Shown here: positions 32,074 through 45,000 of the stretch, in pieces
Position numbering within the stretch: position 1 is the first letter of the stretch
Layout: each line of letters begins with the position of its first letter
Assembly (NCBI GenBank): GCA_025677825.1
Contig: JAIXMO010000001.1
Coordinates: 1-64,000 of the forward strand
DNA from: Helicostylum pulchrum
Lineage: Eukaryota; Mucoromycota; Mucoromycetes; Mucorales; Mucoraceae
DNA length: 64,000 bases
Direction: 5' to 3'
Notes under the pieces: model-generated
Databases searched by the model: none
What the model was told of the DNA's origin: nothing
The model's input: only the letters and a program-made list of their open reading frames with translations
Program-made: the position numbers and the translations under genes

Positions 32074-35000
32074 ATGAGTGCAATGCGTGGTTTGACGGTA
32101 TTTATTGGTAATATACATCAACATATTCCTTTTAAAATAAACATTCAACTAATTATTATATACTTTCTGTAGCCGATATTCGAAAATGTATGTACAGTTA
32201 CTATTTTAGTTACCACAACAGCTTATATTAATACCATTGTAGGTCGTGTTCGAGAATTGGAAGAAAAACGAATTAATAAAGAAATGGCTAATATCCGTTC
32301 TAAATTCAAAGGTAAAAAAAACAGCTTGATATACAGAGACGAATGATAAACTAAAACTCAACGAAAAAAAAAAAGAGGGAAACTTGAATGGATATCAAAA
32401 AAAGAAATATGTCTGCAAATTATTATACATGTATATTCTCGGTTGGGATATTGACTTTGGTCATCTTGAAGCAGTTAATCTTATTTCCAGTCAAAAGTAT
32501 AGCGAGAAGCAAATTGTAAAGTAATATATAATAAATATTATAAAATATGTTTACTAAAAAAAAAAGTTTTTTGTAGGGTTATTTGGCAGTTACTTTATTA
32601 TTTCATGAAAATAGTGACCTTGTACGACTTGTTGTAAACTCAACAAAGAAGGATTTGGACGACATGAACGAGATTAACAATTGTTTAGCTTTACATGCTA
32701 TTGCAAATATTGGTGGTCGAGAGATGGCTGAAAGTCTTGCTGTGGACGTACACCGTTTATTAATTTCACCGTAAAATATCGACAATTCCTTTTATATACA
32801 TATATGCAATTCTTTTTTATTGACCTTTTTTTTTTAATAATAGAACATCCAAGAGTTTTGTTAAAAAGAAGGCAGCATTGACATTATTACGTTTATTCCG
32901 TAAACATCCTGATGTTATTCCTGTTACAGATTGGGCTGATAGAATTATTTCTTTAATGGATGAATATGACTTGGTAAGTGTGTGGTTTTCTGTTGTGGAT
33001 TCAATTGGATTTTTAACCAGCTTATTTAGGGTGTTGCACTTAGTGTTACCACGTTGGTTCTTGCTTTATCCCAAAGTTTCCCTGTAGAGTATAGTGGATG
33101 TTATGAAAAGGCTGTTAACCGTTTAAAGAGAGTAAGATTATAAGTGATTTTATTTCGACGTGTTGTATTTAGTTGTATTATAGATTTTAGTTGAACGTGA
33201 TTATAGTATGGATTATATCTACTACAAGGTACCTACACCTTGGTTACAAGTCAAGTGTCTTCGTCTTCTTCAATATTACCCTCCTCCAGGTAATATATAT
33301 ATAATTGACATTTTTCTATCTACTTTGTTATTCATTTATTTATTTTGTAGATGATGTTAAATTACGTTCTGATATCAGCGAACTTTTACAGATTATTATT
33401 ACCAATTCTCAAGATACACCTAAAAACGTCCAACATAGTAACGCGCAAAATGCAGTTTTATTTGAAGCTATTAATCTTGCTATTCATCTCGATAGCAACT
33501 CAACCATCTGTGCTCAAGCAGCGGCATTATTAGGCCGTTTTATTTCCAGTAAAGAGACTAATGTTAGATACCTTGGTTTAGAAACAATGGCACATTTAGC
33601 AGCTTGTGTTGATTCATTAGAACCAATTAAGAGACATCAAGAAACCATTTTATTGTCACTTCGTGATAAAGATATCAGTGTTAGAAGACGTGGTTTAGAT
33701 TTATTGTATTCTATGTGCGATACATCCAATGCTAAAATTGTAGTTTCCGAACTATTAAGATATTTGCAAGTAGCTGATTATGCTATGAGAGAAGAAATGG
33801 TTTTGAAAATTGCTATTTTAGCCGAAAAGTTTGCTTCCACTTATTCTTGGTATGTTGATATTATTCTGCAATTGATTTCAACTGCTGGTGAACAAGTAGG
33901 TGAAGAGGTTTGGTTCCGTGTAGTACAAATTGTTACCAACAATGAAGAGTTACAAGAGTATGCTGCTAAAACCGTATTAAACTATCTTGGTTCGCCTCAA
34001 TACAATGAAACCATGGTCAAAGTGGGTGGATATATCCTTGGTGAATTTGGTCACTTAATTGCTAATATCAATGGTTGCAGTCCTATTGAACAATTCAATG
34101 CTGTACACGCCAAATTTAACCTTTGCTCGCTTCAAACAAGAGCTTTGCTTATGACCACCTATGTTAAATTTGTAAATCTTTTCCCCGAGATTAAGGGACA
34201 AATTTTACCTGTGCTTAATCAATACAGATATGTTTTGGATGCTGAACTTCAACAACGTGCCTGTGAATACTTTTCTATTTCAACTATGCCTACCGATGAT
34301 TTACTTCAAACTGTATGTGAGGAAATGCCTCCATTCCCTGAAAGAGAATCAACCCTTTTACTTAAATTGAATCAAAAGCAAGGTGATACAGAAGATAAGC
34401 GTGTTTGGGTAATTGGTGGCCGTGAAGCCAATATGGAACGTCAAGATAGCTTAAAGCGTATGGTCTCTGTTCGATCAAGCTCGGTTGATAATGTGCATCA
34501 TGCATCAACAGTTTCTCCTAAACCTTCTTCTGCTATGCCAACACGCTCTAACACCATGCCTCTTGCCTCTACTCAAACTAATCGTATTCTTTCTGAAGAA
34601 CCAGATTTGCTCAACTTTAATGACCTCTCTTTAGATACCACACCAGCAGCACCGTCATTGCAAATATTAAATATTCCCACCAATACACCATTAGCCTCAG
34701 GTTATGAACTCGGTTACAATCTTTTGCAATATAATAAGGAAGGTGTATTGTTTGAAGATTCCCAAATGCGCATCCTTGTTAATTCTGAATATCATGGTAG
34801 TCAAGGTCGTCTTGCTTTATATTTGACTAACAAGACACAATATATTATGTCTGATGTCAATGTTGTTATCACACCTGTAGATGGATTAACAACAAACCTT
34901 GCACCATTAGATACACTTAGTAACTTCCTCTCAGCTGGTTCTCAAGTGCAGCGACTTATTACAGTTGAATGTTTGGATGTATTTGTTAACTCGCCTGAAG

Positions 35001-35499
35001 TCTTTGTATCATATACTGTGGGACCAGAGACACAAGTACTTCATTTGAAACTTCCAGTTGTACTAACTAAATTCCAAGAGCCTATTACAACTATGGACGG
35101 TACAAACTTTTTCAAACGTTGGAATCAAATTGGTGGTCCTCCTCGTGAGAACCAAGTGATCTTTAAGAGTGAGGCGCCTATACAACTTTCTACAGCTGCT
35201 TCTATACTTCAAGGATTTGGTATTGGGTTATTGATTGGCGTTGATCCAAATCCTAATAACTTTGTAGGTGCTGGTATTATGGATGCTGGTAAACAAGGTG
35301 GAAAAATTGGTATTTTATTACGGCTGGAACCGAACTTGGAACAAAATGTAAGTGTAAAAAAAATTGGAGGGACAAAAAAAATGTTACTGATATTTTATTT
35401 TATGTGTAGATGTATCGACTTACGGTTAGAACACCTACAGAAGGCGCTTCTTCTATTGTTCGTGAAATTTTGGAAAGACCGTTAACTTATGGTTTATAA
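32074..35499 (+). CDS. APL3: AP-2 complex subunit alpha (alpha-adaptin)
   Basis: Ten exons (32074-32107, 32173-32187, 32243-32311, 32376-32515, 32577-32770, 32844-32973, 33030-33131, 33184-33289, 33351-35347, 35410-35499) give exactly 959 codons, 958 aa, the normal length. The N-terminus [17 protein letters not shown], then [20 protein letters not shown] and [19 protein letters not shown], is diagnostic for alpha-adaptin; the basic KKK patch binds PIP2 in the family. The trunk is an armadillo-like solenoid to about residue 640. A disordered hinge contains [12 protein letters not shown]. The C-terminal appendage (beta-sandwich plus platform) starts near 720. The protein works in clathrin endocytosis with beta, mu and sigma subunits. 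One exon encodes over two thirds of it. Confidence 0.97.
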
Positions 35500-36280
35500 T
35501 ATACGTTCGTTTACTTTGAAGCAATATTCCCCCTCTCTTGTCTTTTTTTTTTACCTTTTAAAAAATAAATGAAAAAAAACGCAATCCCTACTTACAATTT
35601 TAATAAATAAGTTATTTCTTATTCTAATTATGGTATGATTTATCCTTTCAGGTAAGGCAAAACATGAATTGTTGTAGTTACAAAATACCACAGTACAAAA
35701 ATAGATAACAAATTTGGGGACAACCTGGGAGCCATTTGAAAATATATATTATTTTCGTTTATTTTAGTTATAGAATGTATTTTTCTTGGCTTCTCAGGAT
35801 AAAGGCATCCTGATACTGACAGAACTAACCAACGTGAAGGTGAAAGTACTACTGGTCCCAAAAGATAGAGTTCTCCGGACGCTCTCGCAATTGGTCCCCC
35901 AACAGACTCGGCCTTTCCCCACTACTCAAGTTCAGGATGGAATGTTGTTCGTAAGAGCCACCAAACTAGGGCAGTGGAGACTTAAACCGCAAAAAGATAC
36001 TCTTTTTTCAGACCCCAAATACTCCAAAAAGAAGTTGAAAAAAAAAGAAGAAGAGAATTGCTTCGAAAAAACAGGTGAGCTATTTTTTAAAAAATGTGGA
36101 GCATCCGCAAAATAAAAATGTCTCTGCTAAAAAATAACTAGGACGAATTTATCCCTTCGCCACTTTATCTTTTTATCTTACTTATTATGTCGTACACAAT
36201 CTTACTTTCCATTGTAAAATTATAGTGAATAAAGTAGATTGAAAATAAATAAACTAAAAGATATAATCCTAAATTATCGA
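35500..36280. other. gene-poor flank of transposon island with one unexplained frame
   Basis: A plus-strand frame at 35786-36115 (ILTELTNVKVKVLLVPKDRV..., basic K-rich end) has protein-like parts but no start context or recognised family. Base composition from 35780 is less AT-rich than the flanks, as in the KDZ relic next to it, so it may be part of the same or another decayed element. Confidence 0.25.
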
Positions 36281-37545
36281 CCGGAGAAGGTTGGGTTGTC
36301 TTTGCGAGGAGATATCTTGGCCAAGATCACAAGACCCAAAAAGGGGAATTTATCAAAAGAGCTTCGAAAATGACCTTTCCAAATCGTAGCTAAGGCGGTA
36401 AAACTAGCGATGTGCTCAGAGGTATCCATTGTACTTTTTACTACTGTACAACACTATATAAAAGAATTTCAAAACATTTTATTAGAATTGAATATCACTG
36501 ACTAACTTTCAATCAATTTTTTTTTCGATGGCATACTGGAGCAAGGAAAGATCTACCAAGAATCTAGGTCTCACCATGCTTCCATTCGCGTCTTAATACG
36601 TTTCCATAAACCAGAGGGTATAATAAATGCAGGAAAAAAAGTGACGATCTTTCCCTTCCTTGATCGAATCAGACCTGGTAAGTCCGTTCCCTATCCCTCT
36701 ATTCTCCTCTACGGATCTCATCTTGGAGACCAATTCTTCCCAATTCTTCTTCACTTCTTCTTCCACTTCTGAATTTCTTTTATCCTCCAGCTTCTTCGAC
36801 AACTCCACATTCTTCGCCTACTTCCTCAAGAACTTTCCTACTTTTACAGTAATTCATTTCAAAATCAAATATCCTATCCTTGTTATAAATCTTACCGTTA
36901 TCCTCGGTCTTTTCCCGGGAAAAATACCGAACACCATCGATCAAGGTCACCTCTCTGTTTGAGCTTTATGTAACCAGAGAGATACGACCAGAAACGCATC
37001 ATTCCCTCCCCATCCGTCATTCTAAACCCAGGGATATACCTCAGGTTAAATTCGACTTGACATCCGAATTTATGCCCGTAGGCGTGGAAGACGGTTACTC
37101 CGTACCTAGAGCTACCCTTCATGCTAGGGAAATGAAAATTATATGTTTGTTAATGTAAGTAGTTTATAGACATTATATTATGTATCACGGGAGCAGAAAT
37201 CTCTTGCCTCAAGACTAGAACGGAGCTTTCAGACGATATCACGTATGATATCGAGGGGAGAGTTAGAATCTTTCGGGCGAGCTTCAAAGATTCTATCCAC
37301 AGAGGCAAGGGCATATGTAAACCTAATAATTGCATTAAAAATAATGTATATAATTTTAAAAGTGTATTTATTTACCCTTCTCCAATATTAATGTTGTACA
37401 ATAAGAACGGGACATTGTGCCTTGCGCGCCCTGTGGCGAAAACACCATTGAAAACAATGGCTTTTCGTTTGAACTGCTTACCTTTGGCAGCACAGAGTTT
37501 CTCGACGACAGCGTCTTCTTGTGGACTCTATATGAACTATTATCA
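36281..37545 (-). mobile_element. decayed KDZ (Kyakuja-Dileera-Zisupton) transposase
   Basis: On the minus strand, blocks of a KDZ transposase appear in order. Near 37540-37380 there is GKQFKRKAIVFNGVFATGRARHN then VPFLLYNINIGEG (the ETG...CRH-type core). Near 37330-37210, FTYALASVDRIFEARPKDS runs into an in-frame stop. At 37110-36950, YGVTVFHAYGHKFGCQVEFN is followed by GFRMTDGEGMMRFWSYLSG, the very characteristic HAYGH and TDGEG-RxWS signature. Charged helical remnants continue to about 36600. Frames change between blocks and stops interrupt them, so it is inactive. No terminal repeats were found by eye, so the borders are approximate. Confidence 0.75.
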
Positions 37546-39256
37546 AAGTTAATTTACACAGTGAATAGCTTCGACTGCTTATTATTGTTTTAAGAGCAAA
37601 AAAGACTATTTTATTTAAAATAAAGAACCAACTTTTAATTTTTTTAAAAAATGAGTTATAGAAAAAGTTAATAATTCTTACCACACGAAGGTTAGCTATG
37701 TAGAGTTATTTAAAAAGAATAAAGTGAAAAAAAAGGTAAAGAGAAAGAAAAAAAAGATAAAGATATAAGATCCTTATATATTTGAAGAATAACAGCAACT
37801 CAAAGTATAATAGGTCAGCACGACGCTCTAATAATGCTTACACAGTCACCAGGTGACTTGTTGTCCTTTTCAAAGAAGGCTATCTCCCCCTCTTTGCTCC
37901 AAAGCTTATGGATACTTTTGACAGGGTATGGAAAAGGGGCCTTTCGCTTTTAGGAAAAATTCCCGTCCATTATCACATTCTCTCTGTTCGTACCCTATTA
38001 TATCAATATAAATTTAGTTATACGATCTTCGCATAGTAACAAAATGACACGGTGATATGCATTGCTTTATCAGCTCTTGTACACTTTATAGTATTTACGT
38101 GGGGCCTCCTGTCGATGAAAGCTGATCTTAAGCAAGAAACGAATTCGCTACGAAGATATTATTATTTGAATCAAGTGTGATGTAAAAGTGTCGTATATCT
38201 TCAGTGTTAAGCAACTGAATTGCACCATAATATCTATAAGAAAAATGGAATTATACATAAGTAGCTTGATTTCCTTGAATTGTTTAAACTCATTGTAGTT
38301 GACTTTTTTTTTTTAATTTTATTAAAACTTTACCGCTACCTTTAAGTTGTTCTATACTTATACTTAAAACAGGAACTGGTGCTTACTATAACTTGTACCC
38401 AATTTAAATAAAAGACATCTTTTATTCTCTTAAATTAAACTATCGTACATCTCAACATATTGTTACGTTCTGTTTAACAGGGTTTTATTTCTTAGAGGAA
38501 AATAAATAGAGAGAGAAGTATAGTTTTGAAGTATACTTGAGTGAGCACCACGTTATTGTTATTATACTTAAGATAAATATAAATGTAGGTAACGAACCAG
38601 AGTTGTATTAAAATAAAATAAAAGATATAGAAAAAATAAAAGATAGGATACAATGATTTCAGAATAGAAGTTCAAGGGATCAATCAAAGTAATTAATAAA
38701 ATAAAAGATAGAGTTTGTAGTAGAAGTTGTAAGTAGATTTTTAAACAGTTGAAAGATAAGTTTTTATTTGATAGTAATAATATGGTCTTTTATAGACGAG
38801 ATAGTTCCCTTGAAATCGAAGATTATAGAAATATAATAATAAAAAATAATAAAATAGATGTCTTTAGCATCGTATAACGATACTAATAAAAAGATAATAA
38901 ACTAAATGTTCCTGAGAACAATATCTTTTAGTGTTGTTCAACAAGGCTAGAAGTTGAGAATAAATAAAGAAAACAAAGTTGGGACTAAGTAAGGTAGAAT
39001 AAAGTTGATACTAAAGTTGTGCCTGGTAAGATAGAAAATTAAGAAGTTGTTAACTGAATTTGAAAAATAAAATAACTTTTGGCAGTTGCAAATATTCAGC
39101 TTGTAACAATATTTCGAAAGTATATCTAAAAGAAAACCACGATATTACGTTACAATAACTCTCAAATTTCTAACAGGAATTAACGGAATAAAAAGCATGA
39201 TTTTCACTACTAAACATCTCACGAAATTAAGAAAAGGGCAAAAAAGAAATGAAAGA
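37546..39256. other. very AT-rich gene-free region
   Basis: No gene is supported on either strand. From 38600 the DNA is purine-rich with recurrent AATAAAAGATA-type words (for example near 38617, 38635 and 38697) and AAGTTG words near 38720-39050. It lies between the KDZ relic and a tRNA gene, and may be old element DNA. Confidence 0.4.
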
Positions 39257-39329
39257 TGCCTTCTATCAGAATTGAACTGATGACCTTCTGCTTACTAGGC
39301 AGACGCTCTGCCAACTGAGCCAAGAAGGC
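39257..39329 (-). tRNA. tRNA-Thr (anticodon AGU)
   Basis: The minus strand folds into a 73-nt cloverleaf without intron. The acceptor stem GCCTTCT pairs with AGAAGGC with discriminator A. The D stem is GCTC/GAGC, the anticodon stem TCTGC/GCAGA with loop CTAGTAA (anticodon AGT), and the T stem ATCAG/CTGAT with loop TTCAATT. The A34 would be converted to inosine to read ACU/ACC/ACA. A T-rich run (CTTTTTTG) about 15 nt past the 3' end is a likely Pol III terminator. Confidence 0.95.
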
Positions 39330-39737
39330 TTTTTTTATATATTTTTGATTTTTCAAAATTCCTATATATAGTAATAATTATATTTTGATCACGTGGTAAA
39401 ATTGTGATTGGGTAAAACAACATTTCGTCGTTACACGATTTACTTAATTCGTATTTTAAATAAAAGCCAGTCCGACAGTACAACCGAAAAAAAAAAAAGA
39501 CGGTGAACTTAAAGAGTTTTCTTGCGCTCACTCAACTTCGTTTTGTCCGCATAAAAAGGAATCTCGCATGAATCAAAAAGTTGGAGCAACAGGTACCTGC
39601 CAAGTATATAATACACATGAAAATAATATACCTACTAAGAGTGCTTCATAATAAATACATCTATAATAATTAAAAGATATGTCTCCCATTTCGTTTTATT
39701 ATAAAAGAAAAAAAATATATCTTTTTTTCTTTTTCTT

Positions 39738-42574
39738 TTAAAGATCCAACTTGTCATAATCAACTACAAGTAAACCTTGTCCACGAATTAACAATACGGC
39801 ATTTTCTGGTAAGTTATCGCGTAAGGTTGTAAAAGCAGGAATTTCAGATTGAGTCCATTCATCATAGAAACAGCTAAGACTAGCTTTAGGTGATTGATCG
39901 ACTGGATACTTTACTTTGAAATCAACCGGTTGTTGATACTTGTCTACATAACTAATCAAAGCGGAAATGTTTGCCGCCTTAATTTCTTTACTGTTGACCC
40001 ACGCATGTTGAACAGGAAATTTATTCTCTTTAGGATCAAAATAGACTCGACACATTAAACTGTTCTTGGAGCTGAAGGTAGCAGAGGACTCACAGTAATC
40101 TTGGTCACATACTTTCGAGACTTGTGAAATAACAAATTCGTTGAGTGTTGAGTTACTAGCGTATTTAGGTAACAAGTCAGTTTCGTAAGTACAACGTGTC
40201 AAGAATTTCTTGTGGGGTTCACATTTCAAGGTATCGAATTCGTGTGTTGGTAGAGCGGATTTTAAAGCAGATTGCGCTCCTGTGGCAGTAATCACTGCGA
40301 CAGTAGACAATGCGTCTCCAGCGTTATACTCTTGTCTAAATACAAGCTTGTTGGGTGACCAAGCCCCGTTAAACGGTTGAAGAGCAGAACATATAGTGAA
40401 AAGGAACAAAAATGCAATGGCTGTGACCAAAGTTACTTTACGTTGATTACCTGCTGCGTGTACCCAAGGTAAGAAATGCATACCAATGAAGATAAGTGGA
40501 ACTGAAATAAGGATATAAACTATATTTTTCAAAAAAAAAAAGAGTTAATATTATAAAATTACGTTTTTTCTTTTTCTTTTTTTTTACCTGCAATTTCAGG
40601 AGTTCCATCAGCTGTAGAATGACGCATAGCATCCATAACTAAAAAGTCCATCTCCAATAATAAAATATATGGAACGATTGTTTGTAAAAAGTAAATCAAT
40701 GGAGAACGGAATTTCTTAGTGGCAGGTAAAATGATATGCAATAAAGCAGCAAGTGAAGTGAAGACCAATAAATGGACAGCAAAATATAAAGCGGCAACTC
40801 CCTTTGTGCCAGCAAAAGAAGCACAAACAACCAAGATCCACCAGAATGAAATTAAACCGTACCAGGCGCTGTCTGTCGAAGCGAGCGATTGCTTTAACTT
40901 GCTAGGAAGGATCCATTGAGATACTTGAAGGCCCAAGAAGATAGAGACAAAAGTATATAATGCAGCACCGTATACATCACCATAAGTCATGGAAGGATTG
41001 ACCTTACCCATAGCAACTACAGCAAGTACGGTAAACAAGATAATAACGATAAACGCAGCAAAGGCAGCAATAAGTCCTTGTACAGTAAGTAAAGCCTTTT
41101 CCTTGACAGCTTCAGAAACAGATTTTTCCTTTTTACCAGAGATTGTCATGTAGATAGCAATAGCGGGTACAAACAAAAGAGCAATACCATTGATAAATTG
41201 ATAAACTGTGAAACTATAAGCAAACATAAAACGACCTAAAATATCGTAGTAGATAAATGATTCTGATTCGCTGGAGGTATCTAATAGATCATCACTGTTA
41301 ATAATGCTCTTGACAGCACCTAATGCCATCTGACCCATATATTGTAATGCGTCAGGTGTAGTATGGGCCAAGTTATCACGGGGTGTATGGTAGTGAGATC
41401 GTGGAGCGTAAAAAGCAATATCCAGACCGGGAACACCATTTTTAGTAAAAACAGAATAATCCGTGTCACTTGAATTATAAAACCCTTATTAGATCATATT
41501 TTTTCACACAATTATTTCGCCTTATTTACATACCTCTTTATTAAGTCGGCTTTAAACATATCATTACCAAGAGGAGAACCATGCTTAAATGAAGCGCTGG
41601 ATCCAGCAAGTTTTTGAACAGCGTTTAAGTTGGAACATCTAAACATGATGGCTCTACCGCCAGCACCAGCGCCCTCTACACATATAAAAAAGTAATTAAG
41701 AAAACAATGAAATGGAATGATGTTTTTGTTGCTGTTTTTGTATTACCAAGATTAATAAAGAGTTTAATAGAAGAGTACCAAGGATGATGAATAAAAGATT
41801 TAGCACCAATCAATCCACCTTCTTCGAAATTATTGAATAAAAAGATGATTGTGTGACGAGGAGGATGATGAATGAAATATCGCAACATCTCCATCGTGGT
41901 AACAACTCCCATTCCATTATCTGTGACACCGTTACTTGTAGGTACACTGTCTTCAGAAAAAAAAAAGAAGAGAAAAATCAATTTATTTCCCACAGACTAT
42001 CGTTAATAAAAAAGCTTACCATAATGCGCATTTATCAATAAAGCGTCTTCTTTACCAGATTGACCGTGTAAGCGAACAATTACATTACGAGACTCAACAT
42101 ACCAATGTTCGTCTATCAATTAAAATATTAGATTTTTTTTTAAATCTATATATGTATAACTTTACCAGGCGTAAACCAATCTTGCTTAATAATATCAATA
42201 GAATCATCATGTCCAATCACATCCATTTTTAAACCGTTCTCGGTAGCTTCTTGTTGAAGGTCTTTGGCGACAGAAACAAGCCAGTCTCTCATAACTCCGT
42301 TTTCACGGGTATTAGCTGAATGAGGAGCAATGAAATGACTCAAGTACTCGTTGTAAGCGTGTACTCCGGAAAAGTCGTCAGCATCCCTTGCTTGTACATC
42401 TGACAATGGCGTTGGTAAGACTGTTCGATACGAGTGAATAAATAAAGAGAACAAGACTAGAAAAACAAGTGTGGGACCGTAGATATGAAGTGTCTTTTTT
42501 ACGGAAGGATTTCGTGGAGCGTTTTCTTGCTCTATTAGAGGAGTTCGTTCGTTACTACTTTTTCCTTTACCCAT
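39738..42574 (-). CDS. PFF1: vacuolar membrane M28 metalloprotease (Pff1/ERMP1 family)
   Basis: About six exons run from ATG 42574. Exon 1 is 42574-42166; the rest cover about 42114-42019, 41953-41745, 41677-41533, 41482-40588 and 40520-39738. A short cytosolic tail leads to one helix (YGPTLVFLVLFSLFIHSYRT), then the luminal M28 peptidase. Zinc ligands are visible as NAHYDS, TDNGMG, NNFEEGGLIGAKSF, SDTDYSVF and PRSHYHTPRDN. Then come about eight helices (IALLFVPAIAIYMTI, LLTVQGLIAAFAAFIVIILF...) and a C-terminal luminal domain. This is the family layout of yeast Pff1 and animal ERMP1/FXNA. Substrates are unknown. It is tandem with the LIM gene, 137 bp apart. Confidence 0.92.
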
Positions 42575-42711
42575 TTTATGTTTACAGGGGAAAAGAAGAT
42601 ACAGAAAAAAAAAATGCATGGTTTTTATTATGTATAATTCTGAGCTCTAAACTTTTTTTTTTTAGCAGGAAACAGTGATATTTTTTTGCCATATTCAGTC
42701 AAAAAAAGATT

Positions 42712-43911
42712 TTACATGTTTACGACTCTATTTTTTCGAACACAAGGTTTTGTACATACTACCCTTCCATTATCATCTTCCTTGTACGAGTCTATAATAT
42801 ATATCGTGAGATTTTCTATTTTTTTATCCTTAAAAAAGTACATATATTTACCTTTTCTTCTTGCTTGTAATAACTTGTTACAAGTTAAACATTGAAAGTG
42901 TAATGGATGATAGTCATGTCCAAAAGCACTTACAAATCTACCTTGAATTGGTTTATCGCATTTATTACACATTCTCTCGTCTAAAGGTACTGGTGTCGGC
43001 AGAGCCTTTATTGTCGGTAAAGCCTTTGCTTTTTTGTTATGATAATGATCTTCACAATAAGGCTTTCCACCTTTAATCAAAAACGTCGAAGAAGCAAATG
43101 TTGCGCCACAATCGGCACATACAAAGCAATCTTTATGCCATTCTCCACCTAGGGCTACCAAAAAACCATCTGTAATTGTTTCTTCACATCCTTTACAGGT
43201 TTTACCAAACCGTTTAAAATAATCTTTTTCGCAGTAGGCGTGTCCCTCATGCTCTAAAAAATTGGTTTCTTCATCAAACGGTTTTCCACACTCTCTACAA
43301 AAGAAATGTCCTGCATGGTATACTTTTCCTAATGCAGATATTGAGTGCTCTTCCACAGGTGTATGACAGAAGTCACAGCGAGGACTGAATTGCTCGTGAT
43401 AGTCTAATGCACAATAGGGTAATCCATCCTTTTCATAAAATGCAATGTGTTCTAGGTTTTGATGACATGTTTGACATTTAAAACAACGCGTGTGCCATTT
43501 TTTATTAGAGGTGGTCATGGCTTGTCCGCTAAGTGGATCATCGCATCCATGGCAACGGATACCGAAATAAATTGAGTTGTAAATTGGATCGATTTTCTTC
43601 GTTGTGTTTACTGGTTTATCATCATCGTAATCTCCAGGGATACGAATTGTAGGAATTGAAGGCAAGTCGTCTTCATCTGAAGAGTAACCAGGCGCAGAAA
43701 TAGTGGGTATAGGTGGTAAATTATGTGTATTAGATTTAGGAAGAGGTGGTAAAGGGTTAACGTCAGGTGGTGTAGTATGACTATGTATGCTTTCTTTGTG
43801 TGTTGGATCCTCTTCTTCTTCTTCTTCTTCTTCTTCATCGTCAGATATAGTAATATCATGAACACTCTTTCTACGAGATAATTCTCTAAATATTTCATCA
43901 TTATCATTTTC

Positions 43912-43948
<37 letters not shown>

Positions 43949-44355
43949 GATATAGTAATATCATGAACACTCTTTCTACGAGTTAACTCTCCAAATATTT
44001 CATCCTCCTCCTCCTCCTCTTCATCATTAGTAGAATCAACAATAACAGGTACAGATTTTTTTGGCGGTGGTCTAGGAGGTAATTTTTTTCTCTGTACGGG
44101 TTGTTCATCATCTGTATTATTATTACTATCTGTTGATAGTTCATCACTTAGAAATAATTCAGTCTTTGATTCTTTTCGTTCAATAGGTGGTTTGGGAGGT
44201 GGATAAACGTAAGGAACAGTAGGTGAAGTAGGCGGAACAAATTTCCTAGTAGGCACAACCACTTTAATTGGCATGCGAGGCGTTCTTTTTGGGAACTTTT
44301 GAAGTACTCTTGGACCTCTTAGTGTTCTATTTGGGTTATCTTCTGACTGAATCAT
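42712..44355 (-). CDS. four-LIM-domain paxillin-like protein
   Basis: Two exons (44355-42852, 42791-42712) give exactly 528 codons, 527 aa. Residues 1-260 are disordered, with proline-rich (PPRPPPKK) and acidic runs. The C-terminal half has four LIM domains beginning CHGCDDPLSGQAM, CDFCHTPVEEHS, CKGCEETITDGF and CNKCDKPIQGRF, each with the HxxC/CxxC pattern. The last ends in the second exon (CTKPC). Such proteins (yeast Pxl1, animal paxillin) link Rho signalling to polarity and septation. The 60-nt intron has no stop in frame, so unspliced RNA would still encode a full protein with 20 extra residues inside LIM4. An internal duplication is described separately. Confidence 0.88.
43806..44010. 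repeat. internal tandem duplication with trinucleotide runs in LIM gene
   Basis: The segment encoding RRKSVHDITISDD occurs twice about 110 bases apart with only a few changes. Each copy is followed by an acidic run: CTT/CTC units at about 43810-43836 (poly-E) and ATC units at about 43912-43949 (poly-D). Confidence 0.8.
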
Positions 44356-44639
44356 TTTTTTTTAGAGAGAGAGAAAAGGAAAAAGAAAGGAAATCACCTT
44401 TTTTTTTTTGGTTGAAACAACCCTTTTTTGAAATAAAAAACAATTACCTTGTTTGGAAACTACGCCCTTTTTTTTAAATCTCAGTTAAGCTTTGACTTTT
44501 TTATTTTTTATTAGGAACTACATGTTTTCTGTACCTCTAGTTTTATCGAGAACTAGTTTGGTTTATACTTTCTGCTTGAGGATTATTGGTTTTTTCTGCA
44601 TGCATATTCTGATGAACTGTAAAAAAAAAAAACTAACAA

Positions 44640-45000
44640 ATATCGTCAGGCAAAAAAGTGTGACGCATGAGTCATTTTTGGTTTGTTAAAACAAGTTGTA
44701 ACGGGTTATTGACCTGTATTTATATAAAAATGATTAAATAGAACGCGTGAACGAATAGTGACGCGTTATTTTATCAATCACTTTTCTTTTACGTACAACA
44801 TCTTTTCGTTTATGTCCGTACAAAAGGATACTGCTCTTCTTAAAGCAACCGCCGTGCATAAGATCGCTTGTTACAAACGTTCAAGTGTGCTCCACCCGAC
44901 TGTGACATTGTATAGATATCAAAGCTTTTTCTTTTTACACTTTATAGAAGTTAGTAAAAAGCAATACGCGTGAACGTGTACAAAAAAACGAGGTAACCGA
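44640..45000 (+). repeat. diverged repeat related to 5580-5760
   Basis: Shares in order a GATTAAATAGA-type word, ATTTTATCA, GATACTGCTCTTCTTAAAGCAAC and CCGTGCATAA with the 5.6-kb region. Similarity is patchy with indels, as expected for an old dispersed element. A GTGCATAA word also appears near 46720. Confidence 0.45.

Noticed and set aside
39257..39531. 78-aa minus-strand frame across the tRNA
   Set aside because: It overlaps the tRNA-Thr and has no protein features.
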